Shown piece after piece: positions 41,427-50,746 of a stretch of 53,659 nt of DNA. The notes beneath the pieces are model-generated. The model ran no database searches and was not told where the DNA came from. It was given only the letters and a program-made list of their open reading frames with translations. The translations under genes and the position numbers were made by a program. This DNA is from an uncultured Pseudomonadota bacterium (GTDB taxonomy: Bacteria; Pseudomonadota; Gammaproteobacteria; Steroidobacterales; Steroidobacteraceae), in the NCBI GenBank assembly GCA_902826575.1, contig CADEFJ010000009.1:1-53659 (forward strand), given 5' to 3'. Numbering within the stretch: the first letter of the stretch is position 1; the number at the start of each line of letters is the position of its first letter.

Positions 41427-43127
41427 ATGAATATTCCAAGAACAGTTATGTCAAACAGGCCGGCTTCGATCCTGTGGCTGCTGCTGCTCTCGTGGGCAGC
41501 CGTCGCGTCCGCACGGGGCGAGACCACCCCTCTCTCCGCCGCGATCGAGGCGCGCGTCGCAACCACGGTCAATCAGGGTGAGTTGTCGATCCGCGGCCAG
41601 GCGATCGCCGCCACGAGCGTGATCGCCGACTTCTACACGCGGCGCGGCTTTGCACCGGCCTGGACCGATCCGCGCAATGTCGATGACCTGCTGCGTGCGA
41701 TCGTCGACAGCGCCGACGATGGCCTGAGCCCCGCCGATTATCACCTCGCGACGCTCGCGCAGATGCGGCCCGAGATGCGCCTGCCCGACACGACCGACTT
41801 CGAGCGTGCCGACTTCGAACTCCTCCTGACCGACGCAATCGTGCGGCTCGGCTATCACCTGTGGTTCGGCAAAGTCGATCCCCAGCGCTTCAGCAGCAGC
41901 TGGAACCTGAGCCGCACATGGCCCGGGCTCGATGCCGCCGCGGAACTGGAGGCGGTGCTCGCCACCGGACAGCTGTACCGACAGATCGCACGTGCCCGGC
42001 CCGCGCATCCGTTCTATGCGGCGCTGCGCAGCGAGCTGGCGAAAATGCGGCGCGTCGCGCTCGCCGGTGGCTGGCCCGAGCTGTCCGCGGGCCCGACCCT
42101 CGAGCCGGGCGCGAGCGACGCGCGGGTGCCCGTGCTGCGGGAGGTGCTCCTCGCCACCGGCGATCTCGACGCCCCGCTCCGGCCGGAGGCGCCATCGGCC
42201 GGCGACCCATTGCTGTACGACGCCGCGCTGCTCGAGGCCGTCAAGCGTTTCCAGCAGCGCATGGGGCTCGGCGCCGATGGCCGCGTCGGCAGCGGCACGC
42301 AGGCCGAACTGCGCGTGCCGGTCGAAGACCGCATACGCCAGCTGCGTGTCAACCTCGACCGCGGCCGCGTGCTGCTGTACCAGATCCCGGAAGAATTCCT
42401 GGTCGTCAACATCGCGGGCGCCGAAGCCGCCTACCTGCGCGGCGACGAGGTGCTGTGGCGCAGTCGCGTGCAGGTCGGCACGCCCTATCGGGAAACCCCC
42501 GAGTATCGCTCCGAGCTCACCTATCTCGTGTTCAATCCCACGTGGACCGTCCCTCCCACCATCATCCGCAACGACATCCTGCCCGCCGCGCGCCGCGACC
42601 CCTACTCGATCACGCGTCGCGGCCTCAATGTGATCGATTCGACCGGCGCGATCATCGACCCGGGCAGCGTCGACTGGACGCGGTTCAGCACGGGCCACAT
42701 TCCCTACACGTTGCGCCAGGATCCGGGGCCGAGCAACGCTCTCGGGCGCGTCAAGTTCATGTTCCCGAATCCGTACAATGTCTACCTGCACGACACGCCG
42801 TCGAAATCGCTGTTCGACAAGGACACGCGTACCACCAGCTCGGGATGCGTGCGCGTCCAGCAGCCGTTCGAACTCGCGAAACTCCTGCTGGACGATCCCG
42901 GGAACTGGAACGAGGCCACGATAGCCGCCACGATCGCGCGCGGCGATATCCAGAACGTCACGCTGCGACGGCGCGTGCCGATCATCCTCGCCTACTGGAC
43001 GGCCTGGGTGGATCCGGAGGGCGTGGTGAATTTCAGGCGCGACGTCTACGGACGCGATGCCGCGTGGGCCAAGGCCCTCGACGAACCCTTCAGCTTCCGC
43101 CGCCAACCACTGTCCGACGAACGCTGA
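41427..43127 (+). CDS. L,D-transpeptidase, YcbB/LdtD type
   Basis: A 566-residue periplasmic enzyme forming 3-3 cross-links in peptidoglycan. N-terminal signal or anchor helix (SILWLLLLSWAAVASA), scaffold domain (TRRGFAPAWTDPRNVDDLLRAI), peptidoglycan-binding domain (LLEAVKRFQQRMGLGADGRVGSGTQAEL), then the YkuD catalytic domain with HDTPSKSLF and SSGCVRV, Cys474 as nucleophile. Length and order match LdtD rather than short L,D-transpeptidases. Start uncertain: ATG 41427 (MNIPRTVMSN) or ATG 41448; neither has a good ribosome binding site. Divergent from the subtilase, with 107 bases between. Confidence 0.92.
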   Translation: MNIPRTVMSNRPASILWLLLLSWAAVASARGETTPLSAAIEARVATTVNQGELSIRGQAIAATSVIADFYTRRGFAPAWTDPRNVDDLLRAIVDSADDGLSPADYHLATLAQMRPEMRLPDTTDFERADFELLLTDAIVRLGYHLWFGKVDPQRFSSSWNLSRTWPGLDAAAELEAVLATGQLYRQIARARPAHPFYAALRSELAKMRRVALAGGWPELSAGPTLEPGASDARVPVLREVLLATGDLDAPLRPEAPSAGDPLLYDAALLEAVKRFQQRMGLGADGRVGSGTQAELRVPVEDRIRQLRVNLDRGRVLLYQIPEEFLVVNIAGAEAAYLRGDEVLWRSRVQVGTPYRETPEYRSELTYLVFNPTWTVPPTIIRNDILPAARRDPYSITRRGLNVIDSTGAIIDPGSVDWTRFSTGHIPYTLRQDPGPSNALGRVKFMFPNPYNVYLHDTPSKSLFDKDTRTTSSGCVRVQQPFELAKLLLDDPGNWNEATIAATIARGDIQNVTLRRRVPIILAYWTAWVDPEGVVNFRRDVYGRDAAWAKALDEPFSFRRQPLSDER

Positions 43128-43172
43128 ACCCCGCGGCTCTGGCTGCAAGCTGCCAGCTGTTCGCTGTCCGCC

Positions 43173-45035
43173 TCATCGGTACCCCTTGGCCTGCAACGCA
43201 AACAGGTGCGCATACCTGCCCCCCAGCGCGACGAGCTCCTCATGGCTGCCCCGTTCGATGATGTGCCCGCGCTCGAGCACGATGATCTGGTCGGCCATGC
43301 GCACGGTGGAGAAGCGGTGCGAGATCAGGATCGTGATTCGCCCTTCGGACAATTTGCGAAAGTGCTCGAACACGTCGGCCTCGGCCTGCGCGTCCATGGC
43401 GGCGGTCGGCTCGTCGAGCACCAGGATATCGGCGCGCGAGCGCATGAACGCGCGTGACAGCGCGATCTTCTGCCACTGCCCGCCCGACAGGTCCCGCCCG
43501 TCGCGGAACCACTTGCCGAGCTGGGTCTGGTAGCCCGCAGGCAGCGTGTCGATGAAGTCATCGGCCTGGCCGCGCTCGGCGGCCACGCGCCAGCGCTCCT
43601 CGTCCTCGAAGTACTGCTCGTCGCCGGCGCCGATGTTCTCCCCGACCTGCATCTGGTAGCGCACGAAGTCCTGGAAAATGACCCCGATGCGCCCGCGCAG
43701 CGCCTCACCGTCCCATTGTTCGAGATCGAGGCCATCGAGCAGGATGCGCCCGCGCGTCGGCCGATACAGGCGCGTCAGCAACTTGATCAGCGTGGTCTTG
43801 CCCGACCCGTTCTCGCCGACCAGCGCCACGCTCGCCCCGGGCGGCAGATGCAGGTCGATGCCGGCAACTGCGGGCTCGGCCGCATCCGGATAGCGGAATT
43901 CGACATCCTCGAAGCGCACGCCGTCCTCGGGATGCGGCCCGTAAACCAGCGCGCCCCGCTCGCTCGGCACCTCGGTCTCGAGGTACTCGTACAGGGTCGA
44001 CAGGTACAGGTTGTCCTCGTACATGCCGCCGATGGCCGCCAGGCTCGCCGAGACGGCGGACTGGCCCTGGCGGAACAGCATCAGGTACATGGTCATCTCG
44101 CCCAGCGTGATCACGCCGCGCACCGCCTCGATCGCGATCCAGGCGTAGGCGCCGTACAGCGTCAGCGTTGCGATCAGGCCGAGGCCAAGTCCCCACGCAT
44201 CGCGGCGGATCGTCAGCGCGCGATCCTCCTTGTAGAGGCGCCGGAAGATGTCGCGATAACGATCGAGGAAGCGCTCGCCGAGGCCGTAGAGCTTGACTTC
44301 CTTGGCGTAGTCCTCGCGCGCAAGCACTGTCTCGAGGTAGGCCTGCATGCGCGTCTCGGGCGAGCGCCAGCGAAACAGGCGAAACGCATCGCCCGAAAAC
44401 TTGGTCTCGGCCACGAATGCGGGCAGGCCCGCGACGATCAGCACGACCACCGCCCACGGCGAGAACTGCGCGAGCAGCACGGCGAAGCTGACGATCGAGA
44501 CCGCGTTCTGCGCGAGCCCGAAGGTACGCATGACGAGCGACAGCGGGCGACTCGACGCCTCGCGACGCGCGCGCGTGAGTTTGTCGTAGAACTCGGAATC
44601 CTCGAAATGCGCCAGATCGAGCGTCAGCGCCTTCTCGAGGATCATCACGTTGACGCGCTGGCCGAGCTGCGCGCGCAGCAACGACTGGCACAGCGACAAC
44701 ATGCGCTGCGCGGCCGCCACCGCGGCGACCAGCACGCCTTCGATGACGACGAAACGCAGCGCGACCGACGGGTCGTGGGTGCCCGACACCGCGCTCACCA
44801 CGGCATCGACGATGCGTGCACCAACCCACGCCACCGCGGCCGGCAGCACGCCGGCCAGCGCCGTGAACATACCGATCGCGATCGTCAACCAGCGGTTGGT
44901 CGTCCAGACGAGTGCCAGGGCCCTGCGGCTGTACACGAACACACCGAAGAAGCCCTGCAGCGCCGCATCGTTCGGCCCGGGCGGCATGCTGCTTCGCTCA
45001 CGGCGGGCGGACGGCTTGTCGGGCGGTGGACTCAT
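43173..45035 (-). CDS. ABC exporter half-transporter (membrane plus ATPase)
   Basis: A 620-residue type IV exporter protein. A six-helix membrane domain occupies about 20-330, including WLTIAIGMFTALAGVLPAAVAW and FSPWAVVVLIVAGLPAFV. The ATPase domain has Walker A VGENGSGKTTLIKLL, Q-loop VIFQDF, signature DLSGGQWQKIAL, Walker B ADILVLDEPTAAMD and the H-loop ILISHRFSTVR. It would act as a homodimer, as MsbA does. Substrate unknown. ATG 45035 (MSPPPDKPSARRERS) is preferred over ATG 45146, which would run into the divergent barrel gene; a second ATG at about 44987 is possible. Confidence 0.88.
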   Translation of the reverse strand: MSPPPDKPSARRERSSMPPGPNDAALQGFFGVFVYSRRALALVWTTNRWLTIAIGMFTALAGVLPAAVAWVGARIVDAVVSAVSGTHDPSVALRFVVIEGVLVAAVAAAQRMLSLCQSLLRAQLGQRVNVMILEKALTLDLAHFEDSEFYDKLTRARREASSRPLSLVMRTFGLAQNAVSIVSFAVLLAQFSPWAVVVLIVAGLPAFVAETKFSGDAFRLFRWRSPETRMQAYLETVLAREDYAKEVKLYGLGERFLDRYRDIFRRLYKEDRALTIRRDAWGLGLGLIATLTLYGAYAWIAIEAVRGVITLGEMTMYLMLFRQGQSAVSASLAAIGGMYEDNLYLSTLYEYLETEVPSERGALVYGPHPEDGVRFEDVEFRYPDAAEPAVAGIDLHLPPGASVALVGENGSGKTTLIKLLTRLYRPTRGRILLDGLDLEQWDGEALRGRIGVIFQDFVRYQMQVGENIGAGDEQYFEDEERWRVAAERGQADDFIDTLPAGYQTQLGKWFRDGRDLSGGQWQKIALSRAFMRSRADILVLDEPTAAMDAQAEADVFEHFRKLSEGRITILISHRFSTVRMADQIIVLERGHIIERGSHEELVALGGRYAHLFALQAKGYR

Positions 45036-45059
45036 TACACATATCTTGAAGCAAACCGT

Positions 45060-45065
45060 TACTCT
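45060..45065 (+). promoter_or_regulatory. Candidate -10 (TACTCT) for the 45073 barrel gene
   Basis: TACTCT is 7 bases before the GTG at 45073 in the 37-base gap between divergent genes. GGAA lies only 3 bases before the GTG, too near for normal use. Confidence 0.33.
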
Positions 45066-45072
45066 TGGAAGC

Positions 45073-45900
45073 GTGTTTCGTCCCGGCTGCCCGCTGCTGC
45101 TGTTGCTGCTGCTCACGCCCGCCGCAGCGCTGGCGCAAGGCGACACGCGCGCCGAGCAACAGTTCGCGAACTACGCGTTCGCCCATGAACTCGGCTCCGG
45201 CGTCTACCAGACAGGCGGGCAGGTGCTGCAGATCTACAGGCTGCCACTGCGGTGGGACTACCGCGAAGCGACCCGCGACATGCCCGGCATCACGCTGCTG
45301 CTGCCGATGACCGTGGGCTTCCTCGACTTCAGCCCCGGGCAGCTGGTCGAATACGACTTGCCCGATCGCTTCGACTCGATCAGCTTCGTTCCGGGCATCG
45401 GCCTCGAGTTCCTGCTCGGCAACTGGAGCGTGCGGCCGTTCGCCAGGATCGGTGCCGAGATCGCCGATCAGTCAGACGTCGCGGGCACTCTCTACAGCGT
45501 CGGCGTCCACAACGAATACGGGCGCCACTTCGACGACGGCTGGCGCCTGCGCTTTCGCGACGACCTCCTGTACTCGGGGGTGAACTACCGCGGCGACCTG
45601 CCGAGCGACACGTTCATGCGCTGGCGCAATGCCATCGAAGGCACCAACGCCCCGAAGGGCAGCGAGGGCGCGCGCGCGCTCGAAACCGGCTTCTTCGCCG
45701 TGCTCGACTGGTATGTCGACCCGCCGACCGGACTCGCCACCGGCATCGACATCCCGGCCGTGCAGTTCGAACTCGGCGTGATGCTCGGCACCCGCCCCGC
45801 GTTGCGCTGGGGGCGAGTGCCGATTCCGCGCATCGGGCTCAGCTACCGCTTCGCCGGCGACATCTCGGCCTGGCGCCTGGTGCTCGGCGCGCCGTTCTAG
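45073..45900 (+). CDS. Outer-membrane beta-barrel-like protein
   Basis: A 275-residue exported protein: signal peptide CPLLLLLLLTPAAALAQG, then alternating hydrophobic/polar strands (ITLLLPMTVGFLDFSP, ISFVPGIGLEFLLGNWSVRPFARIG, DGWRLRFRDDLLYSG, VQFELGVMLGTR) ending with an aromatic C-terminal residue (GAPF), typical of outer-membrane barrels. No specific family recognised. GTG 45073 begins the signal peptide; an in-frame TTG at 45046 is an alternative. Divergent from the ABC exporter; a functional link between exporter and barrel is possible but not shown. Confidence 0.78.
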   Translation: MFRPGCPLLLLLLLTPAAALAQGDTRAEQQFANYAFAHELGSGVYQTGGQVLQIYRLPLRWDYREATRDMPGITLLLPMTVGFLDFSPGQLVEYDLPDRFDSISFVPGIGLEFLLGNWSVRPFARIGAEIADQSDVAGTLYSVGVHNEYGRHFDDGWRLRFRDDLLYSGVNYRGDLPSDTFMRWRNAIEGTNAPKGSEGARALETGFFAVLDWYVDPPTGLATGIDIPAVQFELGVMLGTRPALRWGRVPIPRIGLSYRFAGDISAWRLVLGAPF

Positions 45901-45932
45901 CGATACGTCGTACCAGCGACCCGCCGTGCGTG

Positions 45933-46517
45933 CTACGGCGCCCGCTCGACGCTGATCGCAAACGCCTCGGTGAAGGTCACCTCGACGTGATCGCCCGGTT
46001 TCAGCTGCTTGATGAATGCCCTCGCCTCATCGGTCTGCACGTTGATCGCACGCACGAGACCATCTTCACCATAAAAGCTGACGAGGTCGTTCGCGCTGTC
46101 CACCGAGGCGATCGTGACCGGCACCATGACGGTCGAGGTGGCACTCGCGGCCGGACGCTCGCCGGGTTCGGCCACGTCCGCGCTGATCTTTACGGTCGCG
46201 GGCGCGCCGGAGGCGGAGCTGCGGATCTGCGCGCCGATCGCCTCGCGATAGGTCGCCACCACCCGATCGCCGACCTTCATCTGGTCGAGGTTGCGCACGG
46301 CCGGATCGACCTCGACGGTCACCATCTCCCCCGACGGCGACTTGAGCGACAGCAGGCGCTTGGCGTGATCGATCTGCTCCACCGTGGCGGTGATCTTCGC
46401 GGTCGACTCGATCGTCTTCATCGGCTGGGGTGTCTGCGGCGTGGACTGGCATGCCACAACGAGCAGCATCGCCAGCATCGACAGCCCGGTAACTGCAATT
46501 CCTTCTGACTTCTTCAT
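45933..46517 (-). CDS. Lipoprotein of unknown function
   Basis: A 194-residue lipoprotein. Signal with lipobox LVVAC, a short Thr/Pro spacer, then two similar beta-rich segments: ITATVEQIDHAKRLLSLKSPSGEMVTVEVDPAVRNLDQMKVGDRVVATYREAI and VPVTIASVDSANDLVSFYGEDGLVRAINV..QLKPGDHVEVTFTEAF. The repeat suggests a duplicated small beta-barrel (OB/DUF5666-like) fold. ATG 46517 has AGGGTGG about 7 bases upstream. It starts 13 bases after the M48 peptidase stop, so the two are co-transcribed. Confidence 0.8.
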   Translation of the reverse strand: MKKSEGIAVTGLSMLAMLLVVACQSTPQTPQPMKTIESTAKITATVEQIDHAKRLLSLKSPSGEMVTVEVDPAVRNLDQMKVGDRVVATYREAIGAQIRSSASGAPATVKISADVAEPGERPAASATSTVMVPVTIASVDSANDLVSFYGEDGLVRAINVQTDEARAFIKQLKPGDHVEVTFTEAFAISVERAP

Positions 46518-46530
46518 GTGTCCACCCTGG

Positions 46531-47355
46531 TTATTTTTTCGCCGCCCTGTAGAGCGGCAGCACTTTGGGAATGTTGGACTCGAGATCTGCAATACGCGTC
46601 GAGCCCGACGGATGCGTGCTCATGAATTCGGGCGGTGCGTTGCCCGACTGGGCCGCACCCATCTTTCTCCAGACGCTGGGGGCCGCATGCGGATCGTAGC
46701 CGCCGCGCGCCATCAACTCGAGACCGATGATGTCCGCCTCGGCTTCCTGTTCACGGCTGTGCGGCAACTGGAAGGTGACCTGGCCGATCGCGCTGACGAG
46801 GTCCACCGTGCCCTGGCCGAGACCGGTCGCCGCGGCGACCCCCGCGATCGCGAGCTGCTGTGCGTAGGCTCGCGAGACCCGCTCGCGGCTGTGCTCGCGC
46901 AAGGCATGCGCCATCTCGTGCCCGATGACCGAGGCGAGTTCGTCGTCGGTGAGCGACAGCTTCTGCACGAGGCCCGAATAGACCATGATCTTGCCACCCG
47001 GCATGCAATACGCATTCAGTTCATCGGATGTCTCGACATTGACCGCCCAGTTCCACTGCGCCGCGTCCGGCCTGAATACCGTGGTCTGCGGGATGAGGCG
47101 GTCGGTGATGGCGCGCACCCGCGCGAGCAGCCTGGTATCCGTGTTGAGCGCATTCTTCGCGCGCGCCTTGTCGAGTTCCTGTGCATACGATTGCGCGGCC
47201 GCCTGCTCGATCTGCGCTTCGGACACGAGCATGTTCTGCTTGCGATCGACGCCCACCGCGCCGGGCGCGGTCGTGGAGACGCTCTGGCAGGCCAGCAGCC
47301 CCACGAGGAGCGACGGCACGGCAAGCGCAATGCACCACGGCTTGGTCGAGGTCAT
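46531..47355 (-). CDS. M48-family lipoprotein metallopeptidase (LoiP/YggG-like)
   Basis: A 274-residue zinc peptidase anchored by a lipobox (VGLLACQS). Catalytic motif HEMAH in ASVIGHEMAHALREHSRERVSR; third ligand Glu in QEAEADIIGLELMARGGYDP; substrate-side block AYCMPGGKIMVYSGL. The C-terminal STHPSGSTRIADLESNIPKVLPLY is characteristic of the LoiP/BepA-like periplasmic M48 group, which degrade misassembled outer-membrane proteins. The frame runs on to 47781, but ATG 47355 gives the signal peptide and is the only sensible start. First gene of an operon with the duplicated-fold lipoprotein. Confidence 0.93.
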   Translation of the reverse strand: MTSTKPWCIALAVPSLLVGLLACQSVSTTAPGAVGVDRKQNMLVSEAQIEQAAAQSYAQELDKARAKNALNTDTRLLARVRAITDRLIPQTTVFRPDAAQWNWAVNVETSDELNAYCMPGGKIMVYSGLVQKLSLTDDELASVIGHEMAHALREHSRERVSRAYAQQLAIAGVAAATGLGQGTVDLVSAIGQVTFQLPHSREQEAEADIIGLELMARGGYDPHAAPSVWRKMGAAQSGNAPPEFMSTHPSGSTRIADLESNIPKVLPLYRAAKK

Positions 47356-47458
47356 CGGCGATAACCACCCGGCGGGAACGTGAACTGCAACAGCATACCG
47401 CCAAGTATCGGCGCCTGCATATGTCAACTCCGGGACGACGCCTGCCGCGACCGGGGAG

Positions 47459-47464
47459 TAAATT
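47459..47464 (+). promoter_or_regulatory. Candidate -10 (TAAATT) for leaderless GGDEF-EAL gene
   Basis: TAAATT is exactly 6 bases (GGCCCC) before the ATG at 47471. The same GGCCCC spacer appears before the small Cys gene at 36251. No -35. Confidence 0.45.
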
Positions 47465-47470
47465 GGCCCC

Positions 47471-50032
47471 ATGAATGAGCCGGCAACAGCCCCGGGCCGG
47501 TGGCGCCTCGGCATCGCCAGCCGCCTGGTCATTGGCTTTGGCGTGATTGCGCTTGTCCTGCTGGCGGGCAACTGGTATGCGGCGCGCAGCGCGCGCTTTG
47601 CGATCGACACCCTGCATGACACCACGGTCGAGCACATCCCGCTCGAACAGGCCGCTTCCGCCATCATCGACAACCTGCTCGCCTTCGATCGGGCGGCGTT
47701 CGACCAGCTGCGGACCAACGATCCGCTGACGCGGGACGCTGCGGCGCAGGCCGCCCGCCGCCTCGCCGCGGCAGTGAACACTTATGTCGCCCAGCGTCCG
47801 GCCGGCGCCGCCGCCAACGACCGCCTGCTCGATGACATCCGCGATCATGTCGACACCGGCACGAGACTCACTGACGCAGCGGCCGAACGCGCGATGGCAC
47901 TCACCCGCTATGTCGAGGTCCTCGACGCGCTCGCGCGGCGCATTTCGCGAACCTGGGACGCGAATGCGCGCCTCGAAGTCGCAGGCAGCGCGCGCCGTTC
48001 CTTCCAGGAACTCGAGCTCGCGGTAGGCCAGCTGCGAGCGGCCTTCAACGGCTACCTGATCAATGCCAGCGCCGAGTCCGCGGCGCGCGTGCTGCGCGCC
48101 CAGCGCAATGTCAGCCGCGCACTCGCCCGCCATAGGGACGAACTCACCGCGTCTCCCGGCAAGGCATGGGTCGACCTGGTCGACGAGGATCTCGCGTCGG
48201 TGTCGCGGCTGCTCGCCGCAATCACCAGCGGCGACCGGCAGATCGATGCGATCAGCGGCGAATTCGCCTCGTCGGGCGCGGCAATCCCGGCGCTGCTCAA
48301 CGAGCGCATTGCGCGACCCGCGAGCGCCGCGGTCATCGATTCAACCGACGCCGCGGCCGCCGCGACCCTCGAGGCGCAACAGACCTATCGCAACCTCACG
48401 TTCGTCGCCATCGGACTCACGCTGCTGGTGTCGCTGCTGGCCACGCTGTCGATCACGGCACCGGTGCGCCGGCTGATTCGCGCGACGCGCTCGCTCGCGC
48501 GCGGCGCCTGGCGTACGCGCGCGCCGCGCGGCGGGCCGCGGGAGCTCGACGAACTGGCGGGCGCGTTCAATTCCATGGCCGCACAGCTCGCCACGGCAAA
48601 TGAAACGGTGGCACAGCACCAGGTCGAGCTAGAAGACCGGGTGCGCGCGCGCACGCGCAAGCTGACTTTCCTCGCGCACCACGACACGCTCACCGGGCTG
48701 CCGAACCGGCGCTACGGCTTCACGCAGCTGCGGCGCCTCACGCGCCGCGCGCTCGCCGAGCAACGCAGCGTCGGCATGCTGGCGCTCGACGTCGACAACT
48801 TCAAGGCGATCAACGATCACCTCGGGCACGCCCTGGGCGACGAACTGCTGCGGGCGATCGCCGAGCGGCTACGCACGGCCGTCGGCCAGCGCGCCTTTGC
48901 GGCGCGCCTCAGCGGCGACGAGTTCATCGTGCTGGTCGAGCACACCGAAAGCCTTGCGCAACTCGAGTCACTGGCCGAGCACATCGTCGCAGCGTTTCGC
49001 CGGCCGCTCGCCGTGGGCGACCGCGAGCTGCTGGTCAGCGTCAGTGTCGGCGTCAGCGTTTTGCCCGAGCACGCGAGCGACGCCACCGCGCTGGCGCGTG
49101 CCGCCGACGCGGCGCTGTTTCGCGCCAAATCGCTCGGGCGCAATCGCGTCAGTGTATTTACCCCTGACCTGCTCGCGGGCACCGCCGCGCGCTTTCGCAT
49201 GGAGCAGGCGCTGCGCCGCGCGATCCAGGCACGCGAGCTGGTGCTCGAGTACCAGCCGCAGGTGGCGCTCAATGGCGGGCAGACCACCTCGGTCGAGGCG
49301 CTGGTGCGCTGGCGTCGCGAGGATGGCTCGCTGGTTACCGCCGGCGACTTCATCGGGATCGCCGAGCAATCCGGTCTCATCATCGCGCTGGGCGACTGGG
49401 TGCTCGAATCGGCGATACAGACTGCCAGCGAATGGCGCAGCGCGGGCATCGAGCAGCCACGCATTGCCATCAACGTGTCGATGCCGCAGCTCCTGGACAG
49501 GAGCTTCATCGAGCGTGCCGGGGAGCTGCTCGCCCGCAACGACCTGCCACCGGCGACGCTCGAGCTCGAGCTCACTGAAACGGCGTTCCAGACGGGGGCG
49601 GCGACCATCGAGGCGCTGCAGCGAGCCCGCCAGCTTGGATTGCCGATCGCACTCGATGATTTCGGCACCGGCTACTCTTCGCTCAATTCGCTTTCGCAAC
49701 TGCCGCTGCGGCGCGTGAAGCTCGATCGCAGCCTGATCGCCGACCTCGACACCAACATGCGCTCGGCGGCGATCGCGCGCGCGATCATCTCGGTGTGCCA
49801 CAGCCTTGGCCTCGAGGTGACCGTCGAGGGCATCGAGCGCGTCGAGCAGCTGCGCCTGCTCGGTCGCAGCGGCCCGATCGCGGTCCAGGGGCACCTGTTG
49901 TCGCGCCCACTGGCGGCCGCGGACGTGCCGGCGTTCGCGCGCAACAGCGCGAAACTGCTCGCGGCACTGCTGGCCGGCGCCGAAGACGCGACCGGCAACG
50001 AAGCGGTCGTCCCGTTCAGGCCGCGCACCTAG
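47471..50032 (+). CDS. Membrane GGDEF-EAL protein
   Basis: An 853-residue c-di-GMP enzyme. Two membrane helices (about 18-37 and 303-327) bracket a periplasmic helical sensor; then a HAMP-like segment, a GGDEF domain (about 405-560) and an EAL domain (about 575-830). The cyclase motif is SGDEF, not GGDEF, so cyclase activity is doubtful though not excluded. The EAL domain looks catalytically complete: EALVRW, INVS, ELTE, LDDFGTGYSS, RVKLDRS, VEGIE and QGHLLSRP. The net effect is probably c-di-GMP breakdown, perhaps tuned by GTP binding. The stop overlaps the convergent barrel gene by 4 bases. Confidence 0.92.
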   Translation: MNEPATAPGRWRLGIASRLVIGFGVIALVLLAGNWYAARSARFAIDTLHDTTVEHIPLEQAASAIIDNLLAFDRAAFDQLRTNDPLTRDAAAQAARRLAAAVNTYVAQRPAGAAANDRLLDDIRDHVDTGTRLTDAAAERAMALTRYVEVLDALARRISRTWDANARLEVAGSARRSFQELELAVGQLRAAFNGYLINASAESAARVLRAQRNVSRALARHRDELTASPGKAWVDLVDEDLASVSRLLAAITSGDRQIDAISGEFASSGAAIPALLNERIARPASAAVIDSTDAAAAATLEAQQTYRNLTFVAIGLTLLVSLLATLSITAPVRRLIRATRSLARGAWRTRAPRGGPRELDELAGAFNSMAAQLATANETVAQHQVELEDRVRARTRKLTFLAHHDTLTGLPNRRYGFTQLRRLTRRALAEQRSVGMLALDVDNFKAINDHLGHALGDELLRAIAERLRTAVGQRAFAARLSGDEFIVLVEHTESLAQLESLAEHIVAAFRRPLAVGDRELLVSVSVGVSVLPEHASDATALARAADAALFRAKSLGRNRVSVFTPDLLAGTAARFRMEQALRRAIQARELVLEYQPQVALNGGQTTSVEALVRWRREDGSLVTAGDFIGIAEQSGLIIALGDWVLESAIQTASEWRSAGIEQPRIAINVSMPQLLDRSFIERAGELLARNDLPPATLELELTETAFQTGAATIEALQRARQLGLPIALDDFGTGYSSLNSLSQLPLRRVKLDRSLIADLDTNMRSAAIARAIISVCHSLGLEVTVEGIERVEQLRLLGRSGPIAVQGHLLSRPLAAADVPAFARNSAKLLAALLAGAEDATGNEAVVPFRPRT

Positions 50033-50655
50033 AAGGCGGCCGCAATCCCGAGCAGCGCCTGGAACTGCAGCACCGTGCTGCCGCTCGCGTGTATCAGGCA
50101 CGCACCGCCGCTTGCGCCCGACGAGCAGAAGAACGCCGTGTCGGTATCGACGAAGGTGAGAAAGCCCCGCCCCTCGAGGCGTAACGCAAAGTGCTCACCC
50201 AGCGGGAAACGCATGCCGAGGCCCAGCGAAATCGAAAAGTCGGTGGAGTCCCCGAGCCCCGCGCCGGCGGGCTTGAAGCGGCTCATGCCGAGACCCCCGA
50301 CCACGTACGGCGCGTAGTCGCGCCGGGTCGGAAAATAGCTGCCGCCAAACTGCAGGTACTCCACATCGAGCTCCACGCGCGGTGTGCCGCCGCTCACGCC
50401 GCCCGCTTCGATGTCGGTGGACTGGCGCGAATACAGGACTTCCCACTCCTGCTCCCCGCCATGGTGCATGCGCAGCGACAGCGCAAACACCTCGCCGTCG
50501 TCGATGTCGATTTTTTCGTCGGTCGCGGAATTCTCGAACGAACCGCCGACGCCGTAACCGATGGCCGGCATGATTTCGAATGTCGGGCGACGCGCGTCAT
50601 CCTGCGCCGCGCACAGGGCGGGTACAAGCAACGCGAGGGACAGGGGCAGGCGCAT
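50029..50655 (-). CDS. Outer-membrane beta-barrel protein
   Basis: A 208-residue exported barrel: signal peptide [18 protein letters not shown], then amphipathic strands with the order seen in OmpW/OmpX-like porins ([86 protein letters not shown]) and a terminal Phe. I chose ATG 50655 because GGAG lies 7 bases upstream; ATG 50670 is weaker. Divergent from the cyclophilin gene. Cargo unknown. Confidence 0.85.
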   Translation of the reverse strand: MRLPLSLALLVPALCAAQDDARRPTFEIMPAIGYGVGGSFENSATDEKIDIDDGEVFALSLRMHHGGEQEWEVLYSRQSTDIEAGGVSGGTPRVELDVEYLQFGGSYFPTRRDYAPYVVGGLGMSRFKPAGAGLGDSTDFSISLGLGMRFPLGEHFALRLEGRGFLTFVDTDTAFFCSSGASGGACLIHASGSTVLQFQALLGIAAAF

Positions 50656-50734
50656 CGGTGCACTCCGCATCAACCGTCTTGGGTCTCCATTTGGCGCCGC
50701 GCGGCACGGGCGCGCAAGACATGTCGCTTTCTGC

Positions 50735-50740
50735 AACAAT
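50735..50740 (+). promoter_or_regulatory. Candidate -10 (AACAAT) for leaderless cyclophilin gene
   Basis: AACAAT is exactly 6 bases before the GTG at 50747, with no ribosome binding site between. Weaker hexamer than the others. Confidence 0.33.
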
Positions 50741-50746
50741 CGCCTG